Positions 8,947 through 16,692 of a DNA stretch of 64,000 nucleotides are shown in pieces. Every line of letters starts with the position of its first letter. The first letter of the stretch is position 1. The translations under genes and the position numbers were made by a program. The notes under the pieces were generated by a model. It had not been told where the DNA came from. It worked only from the letters and a program-made list of their open reading frames with translations, and ran no database searches. The DNA comes from Streptomyces fulvorobeus (lineage in GTDB: Bacteria; Actinomycetota; Actinomycetes; Streptomycetales; Streptomycetaceae): positions 992,001 to 1,056,000 of the forward strand of contig NZ_BLWC01000001.1 in NCBI RefSeq assembly GCF_013167895.1, given 5' to 3'.

Positions 8947-10136
8947 TAGGGCCTGGGCGCCCGGACGTGCCCGCCGCGCCACAGGACGACGGCGAGGGCC
9001 AGCAGTACCGCGCCGAGTCCGCCGGCGGTCGGGGCCAGCCAGTGCGCCGAGCCGCCGTCCGCACGCCGGGGGGTGGGGCCGGGGCCGAAGTACCGCTTGC
9101 CGTAACCGGGCGCCGCGGAGCCGGGGTGCTTGGCGGTACGGGTACGCGATCCGGCCTCGATCGCGGCGGCCGGGTCGACGAGCCCGTACCCCCGGGCGTC
9201 GTCGCGGCCGTCCGGCGGGGGGTTGCGCGCGGTGTCCGCGATGAGCTTCTTGACCTGGGCGGGGGTCAGGGCCGGGTGGGCGGAGCGGACCAGGGCGACC
9301 GCCCCCGACACGAACGCGGAGGCCGCGGACGTGCCCCACTCGATGTAGTAGTGCCGGTCGGGGTTGGCCACGACGATGTCCACGCCGGGCGCGCTGACGG
9401 TGGCGTACCAGCGGCGGGTGGAGAACGAGGCGTGCGTGCCGTACTTGTCGACGGCCGCGACGGCGATCACTCCGGGGTAGGCGGCCGGGTAGGAGACGCG
9501 GTCGCCCTTCTCTCCGCTGTTGCCGGCCGACGCGACGACGGATACCCCCTTGGCCAGGGCGTACTGGACGGCCGCATCCTCGCTGGGCTCGGGGTGGGCG
9601 GACTTGCTGTCGTCGCCGAGGGAGAGGTTGATGACGTCCGCGCCCTGGTCGGTGGCCCAGCGGATGCCCTCCGCCAGGGCGGTGCCGCGTGATTCGCGGG
9701 CCTTCGCGCGGGACGGGTCGTTGGACTCCAGGATCACCCGGCCGGGGAGGATCCTGGCTTCGGGCGCGATGCCGAGGACGCCGTCGCCGCGGCCGGGGCC
9801 GTTGCCCCGGCCCGCGATGATCCCGGCCATCGCGGTGCCGTGCAGGGCCCAGGCCGGGTCGCCGCGCTCGGCGCCGAAGCCGATGAGGTCCTTGCCCGGC
9901 AGTACCTGGCCCGCGAGGTCGGGATGGCCGGCGTCGACGCCCGTGTCCAGGACGGCGACCGTGACGCCCTCGCCCTTCGTGGTCTGCCAGGCCCGGTCGG
10001 TGTGGAGCGCCGCCAGGCCCCACTGCTGGTCGCGGATGTTGTCGGCGTGGGCGGGCACGGCGGGGAGCACGGTGAACGCGGTCGCGGCGCAGGCCGTCGC
10101 GAGTGCCCGGCGTCCGGGCGGACGTCGGCGGTTCAC
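8943..10136 (-). CDS. Mycosin-type subtilisin-like serine protease (S8), membrane-anchored
   Basis: 397 residues. An Arg-rich signal peptide ends near AHA-DN. The catalytic triad is visible as Asp in VAVLDTGVDAGHPDL, His in LHGTAMAGIIAG and Ser in WGTSAASAFVSGAVAL, with the oxyanion Asn in ASAGNSG. A C-terminal membrane anchor (GGLGAVLLALAVVLW) follows, the layout of mycosins of type VII secretion systems. It starts with GTG in a 4-base GTGA overlap with the upstream membrane protein, so the pair is coupled. No EccB/C/D/E or WXG100 gene is in the window, so a link to type VII secretion is inference from family only. Confidence 0.9.
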   Translation of the reverse strand: MNRRRPPGRRALATACAATAFTVLPAVPAHADNIRDQQWGLAALHTDRAWQTTKGEGVTVAVLDTGVDAGHPDLAGQVLPGKDLIGFGAERGDPAWALHGTAMAGIIAGRGNGPGRGDGVLGIAPEARILPGRVILESNDPSRAKARESRGTALAEGIRWATDQGADVINLSLGDDSKSAHPEPSEDAAVQYALAKGVSVVASAGNSGEKGDRVSYPAAYPGVIAVAAVDKYGTHASFSTRRWYATVSAPGVDIVVANPDRHYYIEWGTSAASAFVSGAVALVRSAHPALTPAQVKKLIADTARNPPPDGRDDARGYGLVDPAAAIEAGSRTRTAKHPGSAAPGYGKRYFGPGPTPRRADGGSAHWLAPTAGGLGAVLLALAVVLWRGGHVRAPRPY

Positions 10137-11406
10137 TCCGGCTGCTCCGTGAGGTCGGTGACGGCCCCGCGCAGACCGCGTTCCACCCGGTCCGCGACGC
10201 CTTTCGCCTCGTGGCCGAGTCCGGCCTCGGCGACGGCCGTCGCCGCGCCCGGGGCCATGGCGTCGGCGGCGGGCTGGGGTGCGGTCACCAGGCGTCCGTC
10301 GGCGAATCCGGAGACGGCGAACACGACGACGGGCATCTCGGTCAGGACGCGGACGGTCCAGCTGGCTCGCTGCCGGTCGCCGAAGCCGGCGGCCGCGGTG
10401 CCCTCGGGGGCGAAGGTACGGGGCATCAGGTCGGCGCGGGCGCCGAGGCCCTGGCGGGTGAAGCCGGCGCGGAGGCCGCGCATTCCCTCGGGTCCGGCCT
10501 CGGTGAAGACCATGCCCACGGTGACGACGCTGCTGCGGGTCGCGTCGGTGTAGGTGGCCCGCACCAGGCGGGCGCAGCCCACGGGGCGCAGCGTCTTCAG
10601 GAGCAGCGGGTCCAGGCCCGTGGCGCAGGAGGTGTCCGGGGCGACCGCGACCCGTGTCCAGAGGCGGTCCGTGGCCCCCGGGCCGGCCCCGTCGCCCTTG
10701 AGGGTGGCGGGGAAGAGGGTGCCGACGGGCACGCTGTGCCAGGCGGTACGGCCCTCGCTGTACGCGGTCCGGGCGGAGCCGGCCGAGGAGTCGCCGGTCA
10801 GCCAGGTCCCGGTGACCGCGCCGCCGATCAGACCGAGCCCGAGCACGAGACAGACGGCGGCGCCCAGGGTCCGCGCGGGGCGGCGCGGCCGGACGGGGCG
10901 CAGCCGGGTGGTGGTCTCCATGGGCGTCTCGGCGAACCCGTACGGGGCCGCCGCGTAGGGGTGCGGGTACGGGAGGGACGCCGGGGCGGTCCCCGGCGCG
11001 GCGGAGAGATCAAGGGCGCCTGCGGGTCCGCGCCGCGTGACGGGGGGCGGCGGCCCGGCGGGCCCACCGGGCCACGGCCCCGGGCCGGTCCCCGCCGGAG
11101 GGACGGGCCGGGGCCACGCGGTCGTCCCGGCGGCCGGGGGCGGACCGCCCGGAGCCCGTCCGGAGGGTGCGCGGCGCGGGGGCTGTGGGGCGGAGGGCTG
11201 CCGGTGCGCGGCAGCGGGGGGCGCCCCCTCGGGTCCGGCCGGCCGGTGCGCCGGAGCGGGGCGCTCGCCTCCGGGTCCGGGCCGGCGGCGGGCCGGAGCG
11301 GGAAACGGTCCGCCGGCGACCGCCTGTCCGTCCTGGGGGCGGGCGGCGGGGCGGGAGGAGCGGGCGGGCGGGGTGGCACGGGAGCGCGTCGCGCTTCGGT
11401 ACTCAT
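10133..11406 (-). CDS. Proline-rich membrane protein partner of the mycosin, probable 1-base frame break
   Basis: From ATG 10921 the intact frame gives 262 residues: a short basic tail, one membrane helix (AAVCLVLGLGLIGGAVTGTWL) and an extracytoplasmic domain of about 210 residues with Cys in DTSCATGLDP and PVGCARLV. I do not recognise the fold. Upstream, the same frame stays open and rich in Pro/Gly/Ala but has no start; an ATG at 11406 (MSTEARRAPVPPRPP) lies in another frame. One extra base in the five-G run 11335-11339 joins them (APQDGQAVAGGPFPAPA) into a protein of about 424 residues with a long proline-rich cytoplasmic region. The stop overlaps the mycosin start. Confidence 0.65.
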
Positions 11407-11587
11407 CCGGCCCCTGGTTCGCGTCCTCGTACCGCCCGCGGACCCCCGCACGGGCGGGCCCGTTGGTCAGCGCGTGGCCCTTACTCTACGGGCTGGCGAC
11501 CGGCGCCCGGGAACGGACGCCGTGGCCCGGGGCATCCGCCCAGATCCTCCCCTACCCAGCGGTACGGGTGTCTGGCAAGCTGCGGCC

Positions 11588-12790
11588 ATGACTGCCCGCG
11601 CCGCTGACCGGACCTGTTACGACCGGGCCACCGCCCACCTCGACGCCCCGCTCGCCGTGGTCGATCTGGAGGCGTTCGACGCCAACGCGGACGACCTGGT
11701 GAGCCGGGCCGCGGGCAAGCCGGTCCGGGTGGCGAGCAAGTCGGTGCGCTGCCGGGCGCTGCTGGAGCGGGTCCTCGCGCGTCCGGGGTTCGCGGGAGTC
11801 ATGTCGTTCACCCTCGCGGAGTCGCTGTGGCTGGCCCGCAGCGGTTTCGATGACGTACTGCTGGCCTATCCCTCGGCCGACCGCGCCGCGTTCGCCGAGC
11901 TGGCCGGTGACCCGAAGCTCGCCGGGGCGGTGACCGTGATGGTCGACGACCCGCACCAGCTGGAACTGATCGACGCCTCGCGGGCGGGCGGCCGGGAGGA
12001 GATCAGGGTCTGCCTGGAGCTGGACACCTCGCTGCGGCTGCTCGGCGGCCGAGTCAGGATCGGCGCGCTGCGCTCGCCCCTGCGCTCGCCCGCCCAACTG
12101 GCCGAACTGGCCCGCTCGGTGGCCCGCAGGCCCGGTTTCCGGCTGGTGGGGCTGATGGCGTACGAGGGGCACGTCGCCGGTGTCGGTGACGCGGTGGCCG
12201 GGCGGCCGCTGCGCTCCCGGGCCGTGCGGCTGATGCAGGCGGCGGCGCGCGGAGAACTGGCCGCGCGGCGCGGCGAGGTGGTGCGGGCGGTACGCGCGGT
12301 CGCCCCGGAGCTGGAGTTCGTGAACGGCGGCGGAACCGGCAGCGTGCAGCACACGGCCGCCGAGGCGGCGGTGACGGAGATCGCGGCCGGGTCGGGTCTC
12401 TACGTACCGCGGCTGTTCGACCACTACACGTCGTTCACCGGCCGTCCCGCCGCCCTGTTCGCGCAGCCGGTGGTCCGGCGGCCCGGGGTGGGCGTGGTGA
12501 CGGTGCTCGGTGGCGGCTACCCCGCGTCCGGCGCCGCGGGCCGTGACCGGCTGCCCGTGCCGTACCTGCCGGAAGGACTGCGCTACGACCGGCAGGAGGG
12601 GCCGGGCGAGGTGCAGACGCCGCTGCTGGGCTCGCCCGCCGACGATCTGCTGATCGGTGACAAGGTGTGGTTCCGGCACGCGAAGGCCGGTGAGCTGTGT
12701 GAGCGCTTCGACGCCCTCCACCTGATCGAGGGCGACCGGATCACGGCGACCGTGCCGACGTACCGCGGTGAGGGCCTGACCTTCCTCTGA
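11588..12790 (+). CDS. PLP-dependent alanine racemase-fold aldolase/dehydratase
   Basis: About 400 residues with an N-terminal alanine racemase-type PLP barrel. The Schiff-base Lys is in VRVASKSVRC, and GGGTGSVQHTA is a phosphate-binding loop. The C-terminal D-serine dehydratase-like domain carries HxxxxxC (HAKAGELC), the usual metal ligands. It belongs to the family annotated as amino acid deaminase/aldolase or D-threonine aldolase; the substrate cannot be told. ATG 11588 was chosen because the racemase domain starts soon after it (LDAPLAVVDLEAFDAN), whereas the long upstream open frame is antisense to the proline-rich protein. It converges on the DUF2510 gene. Confidence 0.85.
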   Translation: MTARAADRTCYDRATAHLDAPLAVVDLEAFDANADDLVSRAAGKPVRVASKSVRCRALLERVLARPGFAGVMSFTLAESLWLARSGFDDVLLAYPSADRAAFAELAGDPKLAGAVTVMVDDPHQLELIDASRAGGREEIRVCLELDTSLRLLGGRVRIGALRSPLRSPAQLAELARSVARRPGFRLVGLMAYEGHVAGVGDAVAGRPLRSRAVRLMQAAARGELAARRGEVVRAVRAVAPELEFVNGGGTGSVQHTAAEAAVTEIAAGSGLYVPRLFDHYTSFTGRPAALFAQPVVRRPGVGVVTVLGGGYPASGAAGRDRLPVPYLPEGLRYDRQEGPGEVQTPLLGSPADDLLIGDKVWFRHAKAGELCERFDALHLIEGDRITATVPTYRGEGLTFL

Positions 12791-12801
12791 CGGGTCCATG
12801 T

Positions 12802-13736
12802 TCAGGGCAGAGGAGCGACCGAGCTGCCCACTCCCCGCCCGTCGCGCTGTCGCCGACCGGGCGGATGCCCCTGGTGATGGTGTCCATGAGGGAGAGCGGC
12901 AGGCCGTCCTGGCCCGCGTCGAAGGCGAAGCGCACGATGACGGGCGTCTCGCTGCCCACGGCGGAGGGGAAGACGAGGGACTGGACGTAGCCGCCGGGCC
13001 CTTTGCCCGTGGTGACCCGCCAGCGCACCAGATGACCGGTGCGCCCGGCCACGGTGACGGAGGTGGACGCGAGTTCCCGGTGGGACCTGACGCCCCCGTG
13101 GGCGCGGTTGCCGAGGGAGTCCTCGCCGTACGCGTTCTTCGCGGCGGTCCCGATGTCCGCCCTGGCCAGGGCCTCGACGGAGGTGAGGTCGGTGGAGCTC
13201 GCCGTGCGGCTGGTGACGGTGCCGTGGTAGCAGAAGTTCGCCGCGTCGCCGGGGCACCGGTAGGAGAGGCCCGTTCGCATGGCCGTCGTCGCCTGCTCCA
13301 GGGTGTTGTCCGGCTTCTCCCAGCCTTCCGGCACGGGCAGGGTGATCCCGTTGAGCTGGTCGACGAGCACCCTCGGGTCGTCCGAGGGGGTGGCGCCGCG
13401 CGCCGGGGCCCGCGAGGACGCGCTGTCCTCGGGAGCCGGGGCCGGGCCGCTGGTCGCCGCCGCGGGCTTCGTCGCACCGTCGTCCCCGCCGAGCAGTACG
13501 GCTCCGGTGACGGCCGCTCCGGCGACGAGCACGCCCGCCAGGATCATGACGACGGTCCTGGTGCCGCCGCCGGGGCGTCCCGCCGGCGGCAGCGGGGTCC
13601 CGAACTCCCGGGGGACGTATGCCTGGTGCGCGCCGGACGGGCGGGTGTGCGCACTCCACGCCGTGCCGTCCCACCAGCGTTCGGAACCGGGTGTGGCCGC
13701 GTCCGGATACCAGCCGGGCGGTGTCGCGTCGCTCAT
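12802..13736 (-). CDS. DUF2510 membrane protein, probable 1-base frame break near its end
   Basis: An N-terminal DUF2510 motif (PPGWYPDAATPGSERWWDG), one membrane helix (VVMILAGVLVAGAAVTGAVLL), a Pro/Ala/Ser linker and an extracytoplasmic domain of about 190 residues (LDQ-type LVDQLNGITLPVPEGWEKP ... FAFDAGQDGLPLSLMDTI). As given, the frame runs into the neighbouring gene's 3' end to about 12741. One more base in the four-C run 12833-12836 would end it as GGGVGSSVAPLP with a stop at 12802, just clear of the convergent gene, giving about 311 residues. Function is unknown; DUF2510 often marks actinobacterial cell-envelope proteins. Confidence 0.75.
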
Positions 13737-13803
13737 CCGCCCTACCCTAGGGGGTGCCCGCGACGTCCTGAACAGGACGGCGGGCATGAGCGGCGCGGGC
13801 GCG

Positions 13804-14727
13804 TCAGGGCTCCCGGCCGGTCAGTGAGAGCAGGTCGCGGGCCGGGCCGGCCGGACGATGGCCGGTGGGCCAGACGGCGCGGAGCTGGCGCCGGAGCCGT
13901 ACGCCCGCGACGGGAATCCTGACGAGGCGGCGGGCCGACAGTTCCTCGCCGAGCGCCAGTTCGCTCAGGACGCAGGGGCCGGCGCCGCTCTCGGCCGCCC
14001 CCTTGACGGCCGTGGTCGAGGAGAGCTCCAAGAGCGGCGGTGCCAGTCCTCCGTGGACGGCGAGCGCGGCGTCCAGGACCTGGCGGGTGCCGGAGCCATA
14101 CTCGCGCAGGATGAGCGGGGTGGCGGCCAGTTCGGCGGGGGTCAGGGGCGTACGGCGGCGGGCCCAGGCGTGGCTGGGGGCGACCACGACGACGAGCCGG
14201 TCGTGCGCGATGACCGTACCGTCCAGACCTTCCGGTATGGACAGTCCCTCCACGAACCCGAGGTCGGCCTCACCGCCGAGCAGACGCTGGGCGACCGCGG
14301 CGGAGTTCCCGGCGAGCAGTGAGACCGCCGTGCCGGGCCGTTCGGCGCGCAGGGCGATCAGCCAGCCCGGCAGGAGGTACTCGGCGATGGTCATACTGGC
14401 CGCGACCCTCAGCCGGGAGTCCCGCCGGTCGCGCAGCGCCTGGGCGCCCGCGTCGAACGCCTCGGCCGCCTCGACGATCCTGCGGGCCCAGTCCGTGACG
14501 AGTGCTCCGGCGTCGGTCAGCCGGGAGCCGCGGGGCGAGCGGTCCAGGAGCGCGACCCCGAGCTGCCGTTCCATCGACCGGACGCGGCTGGAAGCGGCGG
14601 GCTGGGTGATGCCCACGTCGCGCGCCGCGCGGCCGAGGCTGCCATGACGGGCCACCGCGAGCAGCAGTTCCAGCGCCCCCAGGTCGGGAACCCGGTGGGA
14701 CAGGGGACTGTGCTGGTCACTGGGCAT
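13804..14727 (-). CDS. LysR-family transcriptional regulator
   Basis: 307 residues. The N-terminal winged helix (LGALELLLAVARHGSLGRAARDVGI, TQPAASSRVRSMERQLG) is followed by the usual two-lobed effector-binding domain (RLRVAASMTIAEYLLPGWL onward). It is divergent from a TDT-family transporter with a 70-bp spacer containing a T-N11-A palindrome, the standard arrangement for a LysR protein that controls the divergent gene and itself. The inducer is unknown, probably a substrate of the transporter (sulfite, dicarboxylate or another small anion). Confidence 0.9.
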   Translation of the reverse strand: MPSDQHSPLSHRVPDLGALELLLAVARHGSLGRAARDVGITQPAASSRVRSMERQLGVALLDRSPRGSRLTDAGALVTDWARRIVEAAEAFDAGAQALRDRRDSRLRVAASMTIAEYLLPGWLIALRAERPGTAVSLLAGNSAAVAQRLLGGEADLGFVEGLSIPEGLDGTVIAHDRLVVVVAPSHAWARRRTPLTPAELAATPLILREYGSGTRQVLDAALAVHGGLAPPLLELSSTTAVKGAAESGAGPCVLSELALGEELSARRLVRIPVAGVRLRRQLRAVWPTGHRPAGPARDLLSLTGREP

Positions 14728-14736
14728 AAAGGCAGC

Positions 14737-14749
14737 TTATGACCTCATA
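14737..14749. promoter_or_regulatory. LysR-type T-N11-A operator candidate
   Basis: TTATGACCTCATA fits T-N11-A, with TATGA and TCATA as perfect inverted arms around CC. It sits between the divergent LysR gene and the TDT transporter, about 50 bp before the transporter ATG. Confidence 0.55.
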
Positions 14750-14797
14750 GGCCGGGACTCCCTGGTGGGGCCCGCCGCACCCCACCAGAATCGTGTC

Positions 14798-15946
14798 ATG
14801 GCCATCTACCCGCCGACCCGGCCCCGTGCCGGGGCCATCCGTCCGGCCGCCCGTCGGTTCCCGGCGCTGCGGTACGTCGGTCCCCACTGGTACGCGAGCG
14901 TCATGGGGACCGCGATCGTGGCGAGCGCGGGCGCGGCCCTGCCCGGTGACCACGGCTGGCTGCGTGCTGCCTGCACGGGTGTGTGGGCGCTCTCGGCCGT
15001 GCTGCTCGCCGTCGTCCTCGTGGCCCGCGCGGGCCACTGGCTCTTCCACCGGGACCAGGCGCGCGCCCACCTTCTGGACCCGGCGGTCGCACCCTTCTAC
15101 GGCTGTCTCTCCATGGCGCTGCTCGCGGTCGGCGGAGCCACGATGGTGGCCGGCCGGGAGGTGACCGGGCACGGGGCCGCGGTCGCCGTGGGCTCGCTGC
15201 TGTTCGCCGTCGGTACCGTGACCGGACTCGCCACCGCGGTGGCGATCCCGTATCTGATGGTCGTCCGCCACCGGCCCGCCCCCGGTACGGCCTCGCCGGT
15301 CTGGCTGCTGCCGCTGGTGGCCCCGATGGTCTCCGCGGCGGTGGGGCCGCTGCTGGTGCCCGAGCTGCCCACCGGGCAGTGGCGGGAGGCGCTGCTGCTG
15401 GCCTGTTACGCGATGTTCGGGCTGTCCCTGCTGGCGACGCTGGTGATGCTGCCGCTGGTCTTCGGCCGGCTGGTGCACCACGGGCCGCTGCCCCTGGCCC
15501 TGACGCCCACACTGTTCCTGGTGCTCGGTCCGCTGGGGCAGTCGACGACCGCGGTGAACCAGCTGGCCGATGCGGCGCAGGGGGCGGCCGGAGCCCCGTA
15601 CGCCTCCGCCTTCGGCGCGTTCGCCGTGCTGTACGGGGTGCCCGTGATGGGGTTCGCCCTGCTGTGGCTGGCGCTGGCCGGTGCCATGGTGCTGCGGGCG
15701 GCGCGGGGCGGGATGACGTTCACGATGACCTGGTGGGGCTTCACCTTCCCGGTCGGCACGTGTGTGACGGGCGCCGCCGGGCTGGCGGGGCGCACCGGGC
15801 TCGCGGCCTTCACCTGGCTGGCCGTGGTCCTGTACGTGTTCCTGGTGGCGGCCTGGTCGGTGGCGGCGGTGCGGACGCTGCGGGGGCTGGCCGGCAGGAC
15901 CCTCCTGGTGGCGCCGCCCTCTCCGCTGCCGGTGACCGCCGCCTGA
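14798..15946 (+). CDS. TDT-family (TehA/SLAC1-type) membrane transporter
   Basis: 382 residues, almost entirely hydrophobic, with about ten predicted helices in alternating hydrophobic stretches. It begins after a short basic tail at RYVGPHWYASVMGTAIVASAGAAL, the typical first helix of the tellurite-resistance/dicarboxylate transporter family (members export sulfite, C4-dicarboxylates or act as anion channels). HRDQARAHLLDPAVAPFYG in the second loop is a family feature. ATG 14798 was chosen over an upstream in-frame GTG because the conserved part starts soon after. The divergent LysR gene is the likely regulator. Confidence 0.82.
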   Translation: MAIYPPTRPRAGAIRPAARRFPALRYVGPHWYASVMGTAIVASAGAALPGDHGWLRAACTGVWALSAVLLAVVLVARAGHWLFHRDQARAHLLDPAVAPFYGCLSMALLAVGGATMVAGREVTGHGAAVAVGSLLFAVGTVTGLATAVAIPYLMVVRHRPAPGTASPVWLLPLVAPMVSAAVGPLLVPELPTGQWREALLLACYAMFGLSLLATLVMLPLVFGRLVHHGPLPLALTPTLFLVLGPLGQSTTAVNQLADAAQGAAGAPYASAFGAFAVLYGVPVMGFALLWLALAGAMVLRAARGGMTFTMTWWGFTFPVGTCVTGAAGLAGRTGLAAFTWLAVVLYVFLVAAWSVAAVRTLRGLAGRTLLVAPPSPLPVTAA

Positions 15947-15968
15947 GGAGAGGGCGGACGGCGTTCTC

Positions 15969-16514
15969 TCAGCGCCGGGGGTCGAAGGTGGCGTCGATGT
16001 GTTCCGCCACCGCGACGACGAGCAGCCGGGTGCCGGGCACGGCCGCACGCCAGCGGTGGCGTACGCCACCGGAGAGGAACAGCGTGTCACCGCGCTCAAG
16101 GCGGTACGCCTGTCCCTCGGCCTCCACCTCGGCGGCGCCCTCCACGACGTACATCACCTCGTCGTTGCGGTGCTGGAACTCGCGGCCGAGGTCCTGCTCG
16201 CCGGTGAACTCCAGGGCGCTGAGCTGGTGGCGGCCGCGCACCACCCGGCGTACCCCGTCGCCCTCGCCCGCCCGTACGACGTCGACGGCGCGCGCCGAGT
16301 CGGCCGCGGCCCTCAGCCGGCCGGTCGTGGTCTCCAGGGCCCCGGCGACCCGGTCCAGCGACTTGGCGCTCGGCCTGGCCCGCTCGTTCTCGATCTGGCT
16401 GAGAAAGGGCACGGACAGCCCGCTGCGCGCGGCGACCGCGGACAGCGTGAGGCCGAGGTTCCTGCGCCGTCGGCGGACCGCGGCGCCTACCCGCGGTGTG
16501 TCCTTGTCGTCCAT
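15969..16514 (-). CDS. XRE-family regulator with C-terminal cupin
   Basis: 181 residues. A helix-turn-helix (residues about 10-65: VGAAVRRRRRNLGLTLSAVAA, GLSVPFLSQIENERARPS) is joined to a cupin domain (about 105-178: EFQHRNDEVMYVVEGAAEVE, LERGDTLFLSGGVRHRW). Such proteins sense a small ligand through the cupin and repress nearby catabolic or stress genes. ATG 16514 has GGGAGGGAG upstream. The immediate neighbours (TDT transporter, betaine importer) are possible targets, but nothing in the sequence fixes this. Confidence 0.88.
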   Translation of the reverse strand: MDDKDTPRVGAAVRRRRRNLGLTLSAVAARSGLSVPFLSQIENERARPSAKSLDRVAGALETTTGRLRAAADSARAVDVVRAGEGDGVRRVVRGRHQLSALEFTGEQDLGREFQHRNDEVMYVVEGAAEVEAEGQAYRLERGDTLFLSGGVRHRWRAAVPGTRLLVVAVAEHIDATFDPRR

Positions 16515-16641
16515 GTCCGGCTCCCTCCCGCCTGGCCATCCTCGCGGCTGACGGCGCCCCGCGCATGTCGTTCGCGGCACGGCGCCGCGACGAATGCAGG
16601 GAAACCTACCGGGGAGTGACCGGAAGTACACCGAAAGGGAG

Positions 16642-16664
16642 GGTCCCGGTGCGATACCGGGACC
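16642..16664 (-). terminator. Hairpin terminator after the betaine transporter operon
   Basis: Perfect 9-bp stem GGTCCCGGT/ACCGGGACC with a 5-nt loop, 28 bp downstream of the transporter stop on the minus strand. Confidence 0.55.
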
Positions 16665-16692
16665 GTCTCTCAGGGGTGTTCCACGCGGTGGA

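Noticed and set aside
10103-11587. Extension of the aldolase-like gene upstream to 10103
   Set aside because: The region is antisense to the mycosin partner and is Gly/Arg-rich noise; the enzyme fold begins just after 11588.
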